From positions 1 to 13,346 of the forward strand of contig CALIZJ010000113.1 in NCBI GenBank assembly GCA_938028845.1: a stretch of 13,346 nt of DNA, written 5' to 3'. Below, one piece after another: positions 5,861-13,322 of this stretch. This DNA comes from an uncultured Blautia sp. Its GTDB lineage: Bacteria; Bacillota; Clostridia; Lachnospirales; Lachnospiraceae. The stretch's first letter is position 1. Each line of letters opens with the position of its first letter. The notes below the pieces were generated by a model. The model saw nothing but the letters and a program-made list of their open reading frames with translations. It ran no database searches and was not told where the DNA came from. The position numbers and the translations under genes are program-made.

Positions 5861-8149
5861 ATGACAGAGAAACAAAAGCATCTGTTAAAGCTTTTCAGGG
5901 AGATCGATGGGATCTGTAAAAAGCATGATTTAAGATATGTAATGGCAGGCGGAACGCTGATAGGCGTAGTGCGCAATGAAGGATTTATTCCCTGGGACGA
6001 CGATGTGGATATTTATATGCCCAGGGACGACTGGGATAAGTTTGTAGAGCTTTCTAAGACAGAGTTTCCGCCAAACCGGGCTGTCCAGTGTGTGGATGTG
6101 GACAGAAGCTATACGAATTCTTTTCCAAGATATGCGGATACAAGCAGCTGCGCGATTCATAAGCACCAGGTTATCGGAGACGATAAGGCGGGAGAGATCA
6201 TAGATGTACTGACTTTGGACCCTATTCCGGCGGACGATAAGGAATACGAAAAATACAGGACACATATGATGATCTATTCGGATCTGGTAAATCTTTCCGT
6301 CGTATTTGGAAACAGGTGGGAAGTTCCGGCATCTTTGTATCTGAAATATCTATTGTCCTATGTATTCCTGGGGAAAGACCGGACGTTAAAAAAACTGGAA
6401 AAGATCATGTTTTCTTATAAAGAAGAGGAGTGCAACCGCTACGCCATGCGCTGGGGCGGCTGTCCCTTTTTATTTGACAAGGATATGTTTTTCCCTGTGA
6501 AATATGGAAATTTTGAAGGGGAGCAGGTAATGATCCCCAGACGTACAAACGATTATCTTGTATGGCATTATGGGGATGAGTGGGCCTATATCCCGCCACA
6601 CGGAGAGCGGGAGTCTCACGATGCCATTTGTGTGGACGGCATTGACTATAAAGAGTTCCGGAAAGATTATATGGACAGGGTAAAACCCCGCAAGGCAAGG
6701 TTTAATGCCGCGGTCCGGAAATTTTATTATATGGCCACCGCGAAAAGGACTCACCGTCTGACTCATGAGCGGGATCTGCTGCAGGCAAAAAGCACGGTGC
6801 TGGATTTAAAAGCACGTATCCGGGAATGTCCGCGCAGTCTGCAGGAACTTATAAAAGATCATGATTTTTACGTATTAAATGAGATTTTTACCAATTATTT
6901 TCAGGTGCAGTTAAGTGCGGCCTTTATAGGAAGGGAAGATTTTGCCAACATTTATCCTTTCTACCATCCTACCCTTTTGGAAGTGGAGGATGAAGTATTT
7001 TTAGCTGCAATGATGACACTTTTTTATACGGAACGGATCTCCAAAGCATACCGTATGTTCCAGGTGCGGGAAAAACTGGATCATGTGACACCGGAAATGA
7101 AAAAGATCATGGAGGACGTGCAGCTCTTTAGAAAAGCGGCCTGCCATTATGAAATGGGAGAGCGGGATGCAGCAGAAGAAATCTGTGTTAGACTGATGGA
7201 AAAATATCCTGAAAATCCAAGTTTTCTAAAATTTCAGTGCCGTCTTTTGATGGATGAGGCGAGGGAAAAGGGAAGTATGCTGAAGGCAGAAATTTTCCTG
7301 AAAGAAGCCTGCGCCCTTTTTCCGGAGGATGGGTATTTTATCAAGTACCAGGCGGATCTTCTGTGGATGGAAGGAGAGAAGCCTAAAGCCCTTGGGATGT
7401 ACGCAGACGCCAGGGAAAAAACCAATAACGGCATTGTACATCTGGAAATCGAGAAATTTATGAAGGAGCAGAAGAAAGAATCCCTTGCTTTTTGCGAGGA
7501 ACTTCTGGCTGCCCGGGAACGCCGGGAGGCGCTGAACTGGATGGAGCTTTGGGCGAGACTGCTTCCGGAGGACGAAGAGGTGCGGGAATATTTAAGCCTG
7601 GCAAGAGTATATACGGCAGGCAGCATCAGCGAGCTGGAAGAGATCGTGGAAGAAATCCGGGAAGTTTTGGATAATTCTGAGGACGGCCCGGAGAAAAAGG
7701 AACGTCCCAAGGAAACGGATGTATACCGGAGAGCCATGATCCAGGCATGGAAGCGTTTGGGATACCCGGAGGAACTTGCAAGATACCGTACGGAGATCAT
7801 TTACACAGAGGACCAGGGTGAGCTTGAATGGCTGGCGGAAGAAATCCGGGGATATAAGATTCGGGATAAAGCAAAGCAGGGTCAGGCATATAAGCTCATA
7901 GGGGATATCCGCAGAAAACAGGGTCAGACAGAGCAGGCATTTGAAAATTACCGGAAAGCCCTGGAGTATGCGGGTCATTCCTATGTAAAGAAGGAACTGT
8001 CCAGAATTTTCTTAAACGACCTTTATCGTGGCGGAAGAAGACTCTCTCAGTATGCAAAGAAGGGAGACGCAGCCGAATTTATGAATACCTGGCTTAACAA
8101 ATACGGAAGTATTGAAGAATTAAAGGATCTGGTTGGAAGTCTTCTGTAA
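5861..8149 (+). CDS. LicD-family phosphotransferase with long TPR-like C-terminal half
   Basis: Residues 1 to about 250 are a LicD domain. LicD proteins transfer phospho-alcohols (phosphocholine in pneumococcus, others elsewhere) from CDP donors to glycans. The core is intact: AGGTLIGVVRNEGF (29-42), WDDDVDI (45-51, metal-binding Asp cluster) and Asp115 in IIDVLTLDP. Residues about 300-762 are helical and contain repeats reminiscent of TPRs (for example around GERDAAEEICVRLMEKYPENP and KQGQTEQAFENYRKALEYAG). They may serve as a protein-binding or scaffolding region. At 762 residues it is far longer than the usual ~270-residue LicD. GAGGGGA stands just before ATG 5861, and the gap to the upstream cytidylyltransferase is 3 bp, so the two are probably translated from one message. 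The upstream enzyme plausibly makes its CDP-linked donor. No signal peptide is seen, so it acts in the cytosol. Confidence 0.88.
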   Translation: MTEKQKHLLKLFREIDGICKKHDLRYVMAGGTLIGVVRNEGFIPWDDDVDIYMPRDDWDKFVELSKTEFPPNRAVQCVDVDRSYTNSFPRYADTSSCAIHKHQVIGDDKAGEIIDVLTLDPIPADDKEYEKYRTHMMIYSDLVNLSVVFGNRWEVPASLYLKYLLSYVFLGKDRTLKKLEKIMFSYKEEECNRYAMRWGGCPFLFDKDMFFPVKYGNFEGEQVMIPRRTNDYLVWHYGDEWAYIPPHGERESHDAICVDGIDYKEFRKDYMDRVKPRKARFNAAVRKFYYMATAKRTHRLTHERDLLQAKSTVLDLKARIRECPRSLQELIKDHDFYVLNEIFTNYFQVQLSAAFIGREDFANIYPFYHPTLLEVEDEVFLAAMMTLFYTERISKAYRMFQVREKLDHVTPEMKKIMEDVQLFRKAACHYEMGERDAAEEICVRLMEKYPENPSFLKFQCRLLMDEAREKGSMLKAEIFLKEACALFPEDGYFIKYQADLLWMEGEKPKALGMYADAREKTNNGIVHLEIEKFMKEQKKESLAFCEELLAARERREALNWMELWARLLPEDEEVREYLSLARVYTAGSISELEEIVEEIREVLDNSEDGPEKKERPKETDVYRRAMIQAWKRLGYPEELARYRTEIIYTEDQGELEWLAEEIRGYKIRDKAKQGQAYKLIGDIRRKQGQTEQAFENYRKALEYAGHSYVKKELSRIFLNDLYRGGRRLSQYAKKGDAAEFMNTWLNKYGSIEELKDLVGSLL

Positions 8150-8195
8150 CCTTTGAAAGAGTTCTTTGGGATCAGTGAGAAAAACCAACGGAAAC

Positions 8196-8199
8196 GGAG
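8196..8199 (+). promoter_or_regulatory. Ribosome binding site for the TTG-started LicD paralogue
   Basis: GGAG ends nine bases before TTG 8209. An in-frame TGA at 8176-8178 and the absence of any ATG or GTG codon between them leave TTG as the first usable start. Confidence 0.55.
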
Positions 8200-8208
8200 C
8201 AGAAAGCA

Positions 8209-9372
8209 TTGAAAAGAGAACAGCAGGAAGTGTTATCGCTTCTGAAGGAAATAGATAAGATTTGCAGAAAAAATAAAATACCATATTATCTTTCTCCTCA
8301 GCTTACCCTGTGCGGAGTGACAGGTCAGCCCTTTCCTCAGGATCCCCTGTGCGGCGTGGTCCTGATGAAGATCGGAGATATGGAGCGTTTTCGAAAGGCG
8401 GTGGAGGAGAATCCCCCCGAAAGGAGAGCGCTGGAAAGCATGAAGAACAACAAACGCTTTCCAGGCTTTTATCTCCGCTATGAAAATATGGATACGCTGT
8501 GCTACCGTCTGGATGAAGGACGTAATTTCCAATATCCGGGAATCGGCGTGGATATCCTTCCACTGAGAGGAAAGATCGCTTCTCGAAAGAAGCATTTGTG
8601 GAACAGGGCTTTGGAAGTGGGATGGCAGCAGAGCTGTTACCGGTATAACAATAAACCCGGACTTAAAAGTTCCCTTTGTAAGCTGCCCATACGGATTTTC
8701 AGTTTAAGGGGAAGGGCACGTCTGGGCGGACGATTATACGAAAAATTTCTCGGGGGACAGGCTGCGGAGGGCTGCGATGAATATGTGCTGCGATTAAGCC
8801 AGACAGAGACTTTGTACTATCCGGCGGAAATTTTTAAAAGAACGGCGCAGCTTGAGCTGGAAGGAAATAAATTTTTGGTGCCGAATGGGAAAATCTGGTA
8901 TCTTCAGAAAACCTATGGTTATGATTATGAAAATGTTCCGGCTGAGGAGTTAAAGCCTGACTGGGCGGTGATGACGAGCGCACTGGTAGGATACGAAGAG
9001 TATTTTCAGGAGACAGGTTCTTTAAAAAAGCTTATCAAAGCCCGGAGGCGTCAGTATTTAAAGGATTCTATTGGCCGGAGGCGCCAGAGATATTATAACT
9101 GGTGCTGGAGCTATGCGAAGCTTTGCGCAGGACAGAGGGTGCTGGACACTTTCTATGAAGAGAAAAAAGATTATATTAAGAACCTCTATAAAAACGGGGA
9201 TTATGTACGTTTGGAGGCTGTTTTCAGACCATATACCAGGATGACTCAGAGATGCCTTAAGGAGAAAGAAATTTACGCTTCAGATGAAGAAACCATGGAG
9301 ATTTATCTGGATGTTTTGGAAAAAACGGGAGATATAGAATTAAAAGGGCAGATTGAGAAGTATTGGAGTTAA
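8209..9372 (+). CDS. Degenerate LicD-like paralogue, TTG start
   Basis: This 387-residue protein aligns without gaps to the LicD protein just upstream over the N-terminus: EIDxIC at 14-19 in both, RY at 90-91 in both, and the family Asp115 (GVDILPL here, IIDVLTL there). The key segments differ. AGGTLIG is replaced by SPQLTLCG, and the WDDDVDI metal cluster by QDPLCGVVL, so only one acidic residue remains near it. It is therefore probably not a normal phosphotransferase. It could be a pseudoenzyme partner or have changed its chemistry. The C-terminal part is basic and Tyr/Arg-rich (RRRQYLKDS, GRRRQRYYNW), with no membrane segment. The identical register of the two N-termini supports TTG 8209 as the true start. 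It sits 59 bp after LicD 1 and 13 bp before the ThDP enzyme, so it should be cotranscribed. Confidence 0.75.
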   Translation: MKREQQEVLSLLKEIDKICRKNKIPYYLSPQLTLCGVTGQPFPQDPLCGVVLMKIGDMERFRKAVEENPPERRALESMKNNKRFPGFYLRYENMDTLCYRLDEGRNFQYPGIGVDILPLRGKIASRKKHLWNRALEVGWQQSCYRYNNKPGLKSSLCKLPIRIFSLRGRARLGGRLYEKFLGGQAAEGCDEYVLRLSQTETLYYPAEIFKRTAQLELEGNKFLVPNGKIWYLQKTYGYDYENVPAEELKPDWAVMTSALVGYEEYFQETGSLKKLIKARRRQYLKDSIGRRRQRYYNWCWSYAKLCAGQRVLDTFYEEKKDYIKNLYKNGDYVRLEAVFRPYTRMTQRCLKEKEIYASDEETMEIYLDVLEKTGDIELKGQIEKYWS

Positions 9373-9385
9373 GTAGGAGGACGTT

Positions 9386-11128
9386 ATGAAGCTTACAGAT
9401 TATATTGTTTCATTTTTGGAAAAAAAGGGGATTTATGATTTCTTTGGCTATCAGGGAACGATGATCGCGCATTTTGTAGATTCTGTGGAGAGAAATCCGG
9501 GTACCCATAATCATTCCTGCTATAACGAGCAGGGAGCTGCCTTTGCTGCATGCGGTTATGCCCAGGCTAAGGATGCCTGTGCCTGCGCCTATGCCACAAG
9601 CGGTCCGGGAGCAGTTAATCTTCTCTCCGGTGTTGCGGATGCGTATTTTGATTCCCTTCCGGTGGTATTTCTCACCGGACAGCTAAATACCTATGAGTAT
9701 TCCGGGATACAGGGACTCCGCCAGCAGGGATTTCAGGAGATTGACATCGTATCCATGGCAAAGCCTGTGACAAAATACTGCGTGCAGATCCGTGAGCCGG
9801 AGGATATTGTAAAAGAGCTTAATAAAGCTTACCATATCGCCAATACCGGAAGGAAAGGACCTGTCCTTATCGACCTTCCCATGAATATACAGAGAAGCGA
9901 AGTGGAAAATCCCATTTATGATATGGAATTTGAGGAAGAGCATATTGACGAAGAACTTGCAGATAAGACGGCATTTAGTATAGCAGAAGCGCTCCGTCAG
10001 GCGAAGCGCCCGCTTATTATGATGGGACATGGTGTGGACAGCAGGGAAAGCCAGAGTGCGCTTTTGAATTTTGCTGAGAAATACCAGATCCCTGTGGTGA
10101 CAAGTGTTCTGGCAAAATCGGTAGTTCCCTACGATCATCCTATGAATTTTGGGTGTATCGGCGGTGCATATGGACACCGGTATGCGAATATGATCGCCAA
10201 TGTAAAAAGCGACCTGCTTTTATGTTTTGGAATCTCCCTCTGCACCAGGCAGATCGGTGTGAAAGTCCATGAGTTTGCGAAAGAGGCAAAGATTATCCGG
10301 GTGGATATCGATCCTTATAATCTTCAGAGGGACATCCATGAGGGCGGCGTGAATGAAGAAAAATTCTGCGTGACAACAGAGGCAGTGATCAGCAGGCTGA
10401 AAAAAGAAGTCTTTGTAGTGGATGAAGGACGAAAAGATTGGGTTGTAGTGTGCAATGAAATTAAAAATAACCTTCAGGCAGTGGACGACGCCACGCCGGA
10501 ACGTTATCCCAATAAAATGATAGAAAAGCTTAGTGAATCCCTGGCAGACACCTCAGCGGTGGCTGTGGATGTGGGACAGCATATGGTGTGGAGTTATCAG
10601 TCCTTTAAAAACCATAAAGGACAGAGCCTTTTATTTTCCGGCGGCCATGGGGCTATGGGCTATGCCCTCCCGGCAGCTATCGGCGCCCATTACGCTACGG
10701 GAAAACCAGTTGCCTGCATCTGCGGGGACGGTGCTTTCCAGATGAATATTCAGGAACTTCAGTGGGTAAAAAGAGAAAACATTCCTGTTAAGATGATCGT
10801 TATGAACAATGGCGCTTTAGGTATGATCCGCCATTTACAGAGAGACTACTTTGACTGTCTGTTCGCAGGAACGACAGACGGATGCGGCTTTTCTTCCTGT
10901 GACTTTAAGAAAGTGGCAGAAGGCTATGGAATTCAGGGAGAACGTGTATGGTGCGATGAGGTGGCTGAAAAGGCGCCGGAATTCCTTGCAGGAGAAGGAC
11001 CGAAACTTTTGGAAGTGACAATGGAACATGGAACTTTTGCTTATCCCAAGACCTGTCTGGGTGAGCCTATCCACAACCAGCAGCCATATGCCCCCAAAGA
11101 GGTATACGAGAGACTGCTTGCACTTTAG
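9386..11128 (+). CDS. Thiamine diphosphate-dependent enzyme, acetolactate-synthase-like
   Basis: All three domains of the ALS/pyruvate-decarboxylase-type ThDP family are present in 580 residues. The N-terminal Pyr domain has the cofactor-activating Glu48 in YNEQGAA and the 'TSGPGAVNLLSG' and FQE motifs seen in acetolactate synthases. The central domain (about 195-330) carries the GxxGGAYG...DLLLCFG pattern. The PP domain has GDG at 447-449 and NN at 474-475, the diphosphate/Mg motif with normal spacing. The family decarboxylates a 2-keto acid and passes the two-carbon unit to an acceptor or releases an aldehyde. It lacks ilvN, ilvC or other branched-chain genes as neighbours, and sits among glycan genes. 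A role like YerE (adding a two-carbon branch to a nucleotide sugar) or a 2-keto-acid decarboxylase is more likely than valine biosynthesis. AGGAGG precedes ATG 9386. Substrate unknown. Confidence 0.85.
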   Translation: MKLTDYIVSFLEKKGIYDFFGYQGTMIAHFVDSVERNPGTHNHSCYNEQGAAFAACGYAQAKDACACAYATSGPGAVNLLSGVADAYFDSLPVVFLTGQLNTYEYSGIQGLRQQGFQEIDIVSMAKPVTKYCVQIREPEDIVKELNKAYHIANTGRKGPVLIDLPMNIQRSEVENPIYDMEFEEEHIDEELADKTAFSIAEALRQAKRPLIMMGHGVDSRESQSALLNFAEKYQIPVVTSVLAKSVVPYDHPMNFGCIGGAYGHRYANMIANVKSDLLLCFGISLCTRQIGVKVHEFAKEAKIIRVDIDPYNLQRDIHEGGVNEEKFCVTTEAVISRLKKEVFVVDEGRKDWVVVCNEIKNNLQAVDDATPERYPNKMIEKLSESLADTSAVAVDVGQHMVWSYQSFKNHKGQSLLFSGGHGAMGYALPAAIGAHYATGKPVACICGDGAFQMNIQELQWVKRENIPVKMIVMNNGALGMIRHLQRDYFDCLFAGTTDGCGFSSCDFKKVAEGYGIQGERVWCDEVAEKAPEFLAGEGPKLLEVTMEHGTFAYPKTCLGEPIHNQQPYAPKEVYERLLAL

Positions 11129-11136
11129 GAATACAA

Positions 11137-11172
11137 AGGGGGACAAGCTTAAAAGGAAAAGTTTGTTCCCTT
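11137..11172 (+). repeat. Intercistronic hairpin between ThDP enzyme and SDR
   Basis: Core arms GGGGACAAGCTT (11139-11150) and AAGTTTGTTCCC (11159-11170) pair with two G-U pairs around AAAAGGAA, and two more pairs can be added outside. The tail TTCGCTTTTG is only mildly U-rich. It may be an attenuator, an mRNA processing or stability element, or a weak terminator that lowers expression of the last gene. Confidence 0.45.
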
Positions 11173-11185
11173 CGCTTTTGAAAAT

Positions 11186-11190
11186 GGAGG
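11186..11190 (+). promoter_or_regulatory. Ribosome binding site deciding the SDR start
   Basis: A perfect GGAGG sits eight bases before ATG 11199. This supports that start over in-frame upstream codons, which would overlap the ThDP gene. Confidence 0.8.
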
Positions 11191-11198
11191 AAATTATT

Positions 11199-11942
11199 AT
11201 GGACAGAAAAAGAGTATCAGTGGTGACTGGCGGGACATCCGGAATTGGAAGGGGAATTGTGGAAAAGATCCTGGAAAATTCTCAGGACGGAGATCTGGTA
11301 TTTGTAAATTATGCGCACAATGAGGAACGTGCCAGAGCGTTTGTAGAAGGAATGCCGGAGAAATGGCAGGAAAGGGTAGCACTTGTAAAAGCGGATATGT
11401 CTTCCTATGACGATATGATGGGCTTTGTACAGGTGATAAAGGATAATGCAGGGCATGTGGACTGGCTGGTGTGCAATGCAGGGATCAGTACTTATGCCAA
11501 GTATGAGGACTATACCTTTGAGGAATGGACAAAAATCGTAAACACTAATCTGTCTATTCCGGTATTTATGGTAAAGGAGCTGCGTCCTGTGATGAGAGAA
11601 GGCGGCAAGCTTTTATTTATGGGATCTTATGCAGGAGTACAGGCCTATTCCTCTTCCCTGGTGTATGGCGTGACAAAGGCGGCAGTGCATTTTCTGACGA
11701 AATCATTAGTAAAGGAATTTGAACCAAAAGGAATTACGGTGAATGCTATTGCGCCGGGATTTATCCAGACCACGTGGCACGAGAGCAGAAGCAAAGAGAG
11801 CTATGACAGGATCAATAAAAAGATCGCGCTGCACCGGTTTGGAGAGGTGAAGGATGTAGCGGATGTGGCGTACTGTATTCTGACCAATGGATATATGAAT
11901 GGAAGTATTGTAGATGTGCATGGAGGATATGATTACTTCTAA
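11199..11942 (+). CDS. Short-chain dehydrogenase/reductase (SDR)
   Basis: This 247-residue protein has the normal length of a classical SDR and all core motifs: TGGTSGIG (10-17) for NAD(P) binding, NAG at 93-95, and the catalytic triad Ser143, Tyr156 and Lys160 (YGVTK). 'APGF' and a C-terminal 'GSIVDVHGGY' match the FabG-like branch. Arg18 after the glycine loop hints at NADPH preference, but this is weak. It interconverts a keto group and an alcohol. The true start is ATG 11199, not the in-frame upstream codons that would run into the ThDP gene; GGAGG and the usual SDR N-terminus (KRVSVVTGG) agree. As last gene of the cluster it plausibly reduces the product of the ThDP enzyme or an intermediate for the CDP-linked donor, by analogy with the YerE/reductase pair. 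This pairing is inference. Confidence 0.88.
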   Translation: MDRKRVSVVTGGTSGIGRGIVEKILENSQDGDLVFVNYAHNEERARAFVEGMPEKWQERVALVKADMSSYDDMMGFVQVIKDNAGHVDWLVCNAGISTYAKYEDYTFEEWTKIVNTNLSIPVFMVKELRPVMREGGKLLFMGSYAGVQAYSSSLVYGVTKAAVHFLTKSLVKEFEPKGITVNAIAPGFIQTTWHESRSKESYDRINKKIALHRFGEVKDVADVAYCILTNGYMNGSIVDVHGGYDYF

Positions 11943-11949
11943 GTAAGAA

Positions 11950-12005
11950 GCCCAGGAGTGGGACACCGGAATTATCCGGCCCCATTCCTGGGCAGTTTTA
12001 TACCT
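11950..12005 (+). terminator. Strong intrinsic terminator closing the five-gene cluster
   Basis: 13-bp arms GCCCAGGAGTGGG (11950-11962) and CCCATTCCTGGGC (11981-11993), with one G-U pair, enclose an inner CCGGA/TCCGG stem and are followed by AGTTTTAT. It starts eight bases after the SDR stop. On the opposite strand the tail is TTCTTACTT, so it may also stop convergent transcripts from the cytochrome-like gene, though less well. Confidence 0.82.
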
Positions 12006-12083
12006 ATTTTTACATGGCAGGCGTTCCCTGGCAGAATGCGGTGCAGACAGATAATTGTTTTTTATAGTATCTTTTGCAAAAAG

Positions 12084-12803
12084 CTACCTGCCTTTTGGGG
12101 CTGTAAAAAAATGTGTTTTCTTATGGGAGGAAACTTTTTGGAGAAGCTGCCCTGCATAGTAGCCAAGACACACCCATAAGCCCAGCATACAAAGGTATTC
12201 TAAGAAAAACTGCCATAAAGGTTTTGCCATGTCGAAAAATACAAACTGTGTCCTGAGAAAAAGATAATCGCTGATATTATGTGCAGCAAAAGTGCAGATT
12301 CCTAAAACACAGATAACCAGAGAAACTAGGCGCAGTACCCATGCCCGCAGAGCAGAAGGAGATTTCAGGCCAAAAGCCTTACGGAATATTCCCATGACCA
12401 TGCCCCAGTGAAGTCCCAGATGCACGCTCATAAGGATATAGCCCCAGTAGGCGGCGGTCATATGCAGAAGTCTTGCAAAACTCATTCCTCCGTTTATCGG
12501 CAGAAAGGCAAATACTGTCCGTGACATAATGATGCCGCTGACCATAAGACCAAGCATGGAAAAAAAGATCAGGACGTTTATTACTGTCTGCAAAATACGA
12601 AGAGGCGTATATTTTCCTTTTGCTAAGTTTTTGTGCCAGTGAAAATTCAACCCGTGATGGACAAGGAACAAAAGGAACATTCCCGTACCCATCCACTCGT
12701 GAGCAGCCTCTCCGATGAGCATGTACGCCATCTGGCAGAGAAGCAGAACCGTCATGGCAAGGTCAACCAGCATTTTTAATCTCATTTTTTTGCTCACAAT
12801 CAT
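12084..12803 (-). CDS. DUF4405-like cytochrome-b-type membrane protein
   Basis: This 239-residue protein has about five to six membrane helices and resembles the DUF4405 family, a b-type cytochrome-like group often found beside electron-transfer proteins. Two helices each carry a His pair exactly 14 residues apart: His35/His49 and His114/His128. Further His residues lie at 50, 55, 57 and 132. This is the spacing known for two bis-His hemes in cytochrome b of the bc complexes, so binding of two hemes is a fair inference, not shown. The start at 12803 has AAGGGAGAT just upstream. The gene lies 39 bp downstream of the small secreted protein gene on the same strand, probably in one operon, and converges on the glycan cluster. 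The end reaches TAG at 12084-12086. A link to glycan synthesis is not suggested by its sequence. Confidence 0.7.
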   Translation of the reverse strand: MIVSKKMRLKMLVDLAMTVLLLCQMAYMLIGEAAHEWMGTGMFLLFLVHHGLNFHWHKNLAKGKYTPLRILQTVINVLIFFSMLGLMVSGIIMSRTVFAFLPINGGMSFARLLHMTAAYWGYILMSVHLGLHWGMVMGIFRKAFGLKSPSALRAWVLRLVSLVICVLGICTFAAHNISDYLFLRTQFVFFDMAKPLWQFFLEYLCMLGLWVCLGYYAGQLLQKVSSHKKTHFFTAPKGR

Positions 12804-12842
12804 TATCTCCCTTAAAAATCTTTTGATTCTGAAAGTACAGGA

Positions 12843-13322
12843 TTATGAGGAAGTGTAGGTGCTGCCGTCATAATACCCTACTAAATATCCGTACATTTCT
12901 ATTTCCCGGATGCTGTTGTCTTTATCTTTTCTTAAGTCTCCATCTCCGTAAAAACCGTAAACTCCGTCCTGTGTATATATAGTCAGAACGATTTTTTCTC
13001 CGGATTCAGGAACAGCAGGAGAAGAGTCAGAGTCTGTGCCAGCCGCCTGCTTTTTTAGAGAACCCTGCATTTCTAAAACATATTCGTATCCTTCCACGGC
13101 AGACTGTATAACATCGATTCTTCCCTTTGCCGTGTAGGTCTCTCCGTCATAGGTGTGTATTGCTATTTTAGATGAGTCTGAACAATATGAATCCTTTTTC
13201 TCTTGAATTTCTGCCATTTCATTTGTCTGGCCTTGTACATAAGAATTTTGAGACAGCACAAACAACGTACAGCCAAGGAGCACTGCAGCCGGTATCTGTT
13301 TTTTCCATTTATGTTTTAACAT
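12843..13322 (-). CDS. Small exported or membrane-anchored protein of unknown function
   Basis: I do not recognise this 159-residue protein. It has a basic N-terminus (MLKHKWKK), a hydrophobic stretch at about residues 10-24 and no clear lipobox; the LLGC at 15-18 lies in the middle of the hydrophobic stretch. It is a signal peptide or an N-terminal anchor. The exported part (about 35-159) has beta-rich segments, a Ser/Asp/Pro spacer near residues 95-107, and a Tyr/Gly-rich C-terminal part (VYGFYGDGD, YGYLVGYYDGSTY). AGAGGTGA precedes ATG 13322, eight bases apart. It is upstream of the cytochrome-like gene with a 39-bp gap, so it could be an extracytoplasmic partner of that protein. This is inferred from position only. 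Its promoter lies outside the window. Confidence 0.6.
   Translation of the reverse strand: MLKHKWKKQIPAAVLLGCTLFVLSQNSYVQGQTNEMAEIQEKKDSYCSDSSKIAIHTYDGETYTAKGRIDVIQSAVEGYEYVLEMQGSLKKQAAGTDSDSSPAVPESGEKIVLTIYTQDGVYGFYGDGDLRKDKDNSIREIEMYGYLVGYYDGSTYTSS

Noticed and set aside
7234..7800. Long minus-strand open frame (188 codons) opposite the LicD/TPR gene
   Set aside because: Ser/Arg-rich, low-complexity translation typical of an antisense shadow of a Glu/Lys-rich gene; no ribosome binding site or family motif.
8150..8208. Terminator between the two LicD-type genes
   Set aside because: Only a very short GAAAGA/TCTTT pairing without a U-run; no support for a transcription stop.
9386..11128. Naming the ThDP enzyme ilvB
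   Set aside because: Sequence is ALS-like but the neighbourhood is glycan modification, with no regulatory subunit or ilv genes in the window.
11028..11198. 57-codon N-terminal extension of the SDR
   Set aside because: It overlaps the ThDP gene, lacks a ribosome binding site and is not SDR-like; GGAGG before ATG 11199 and the motif position fix the start.
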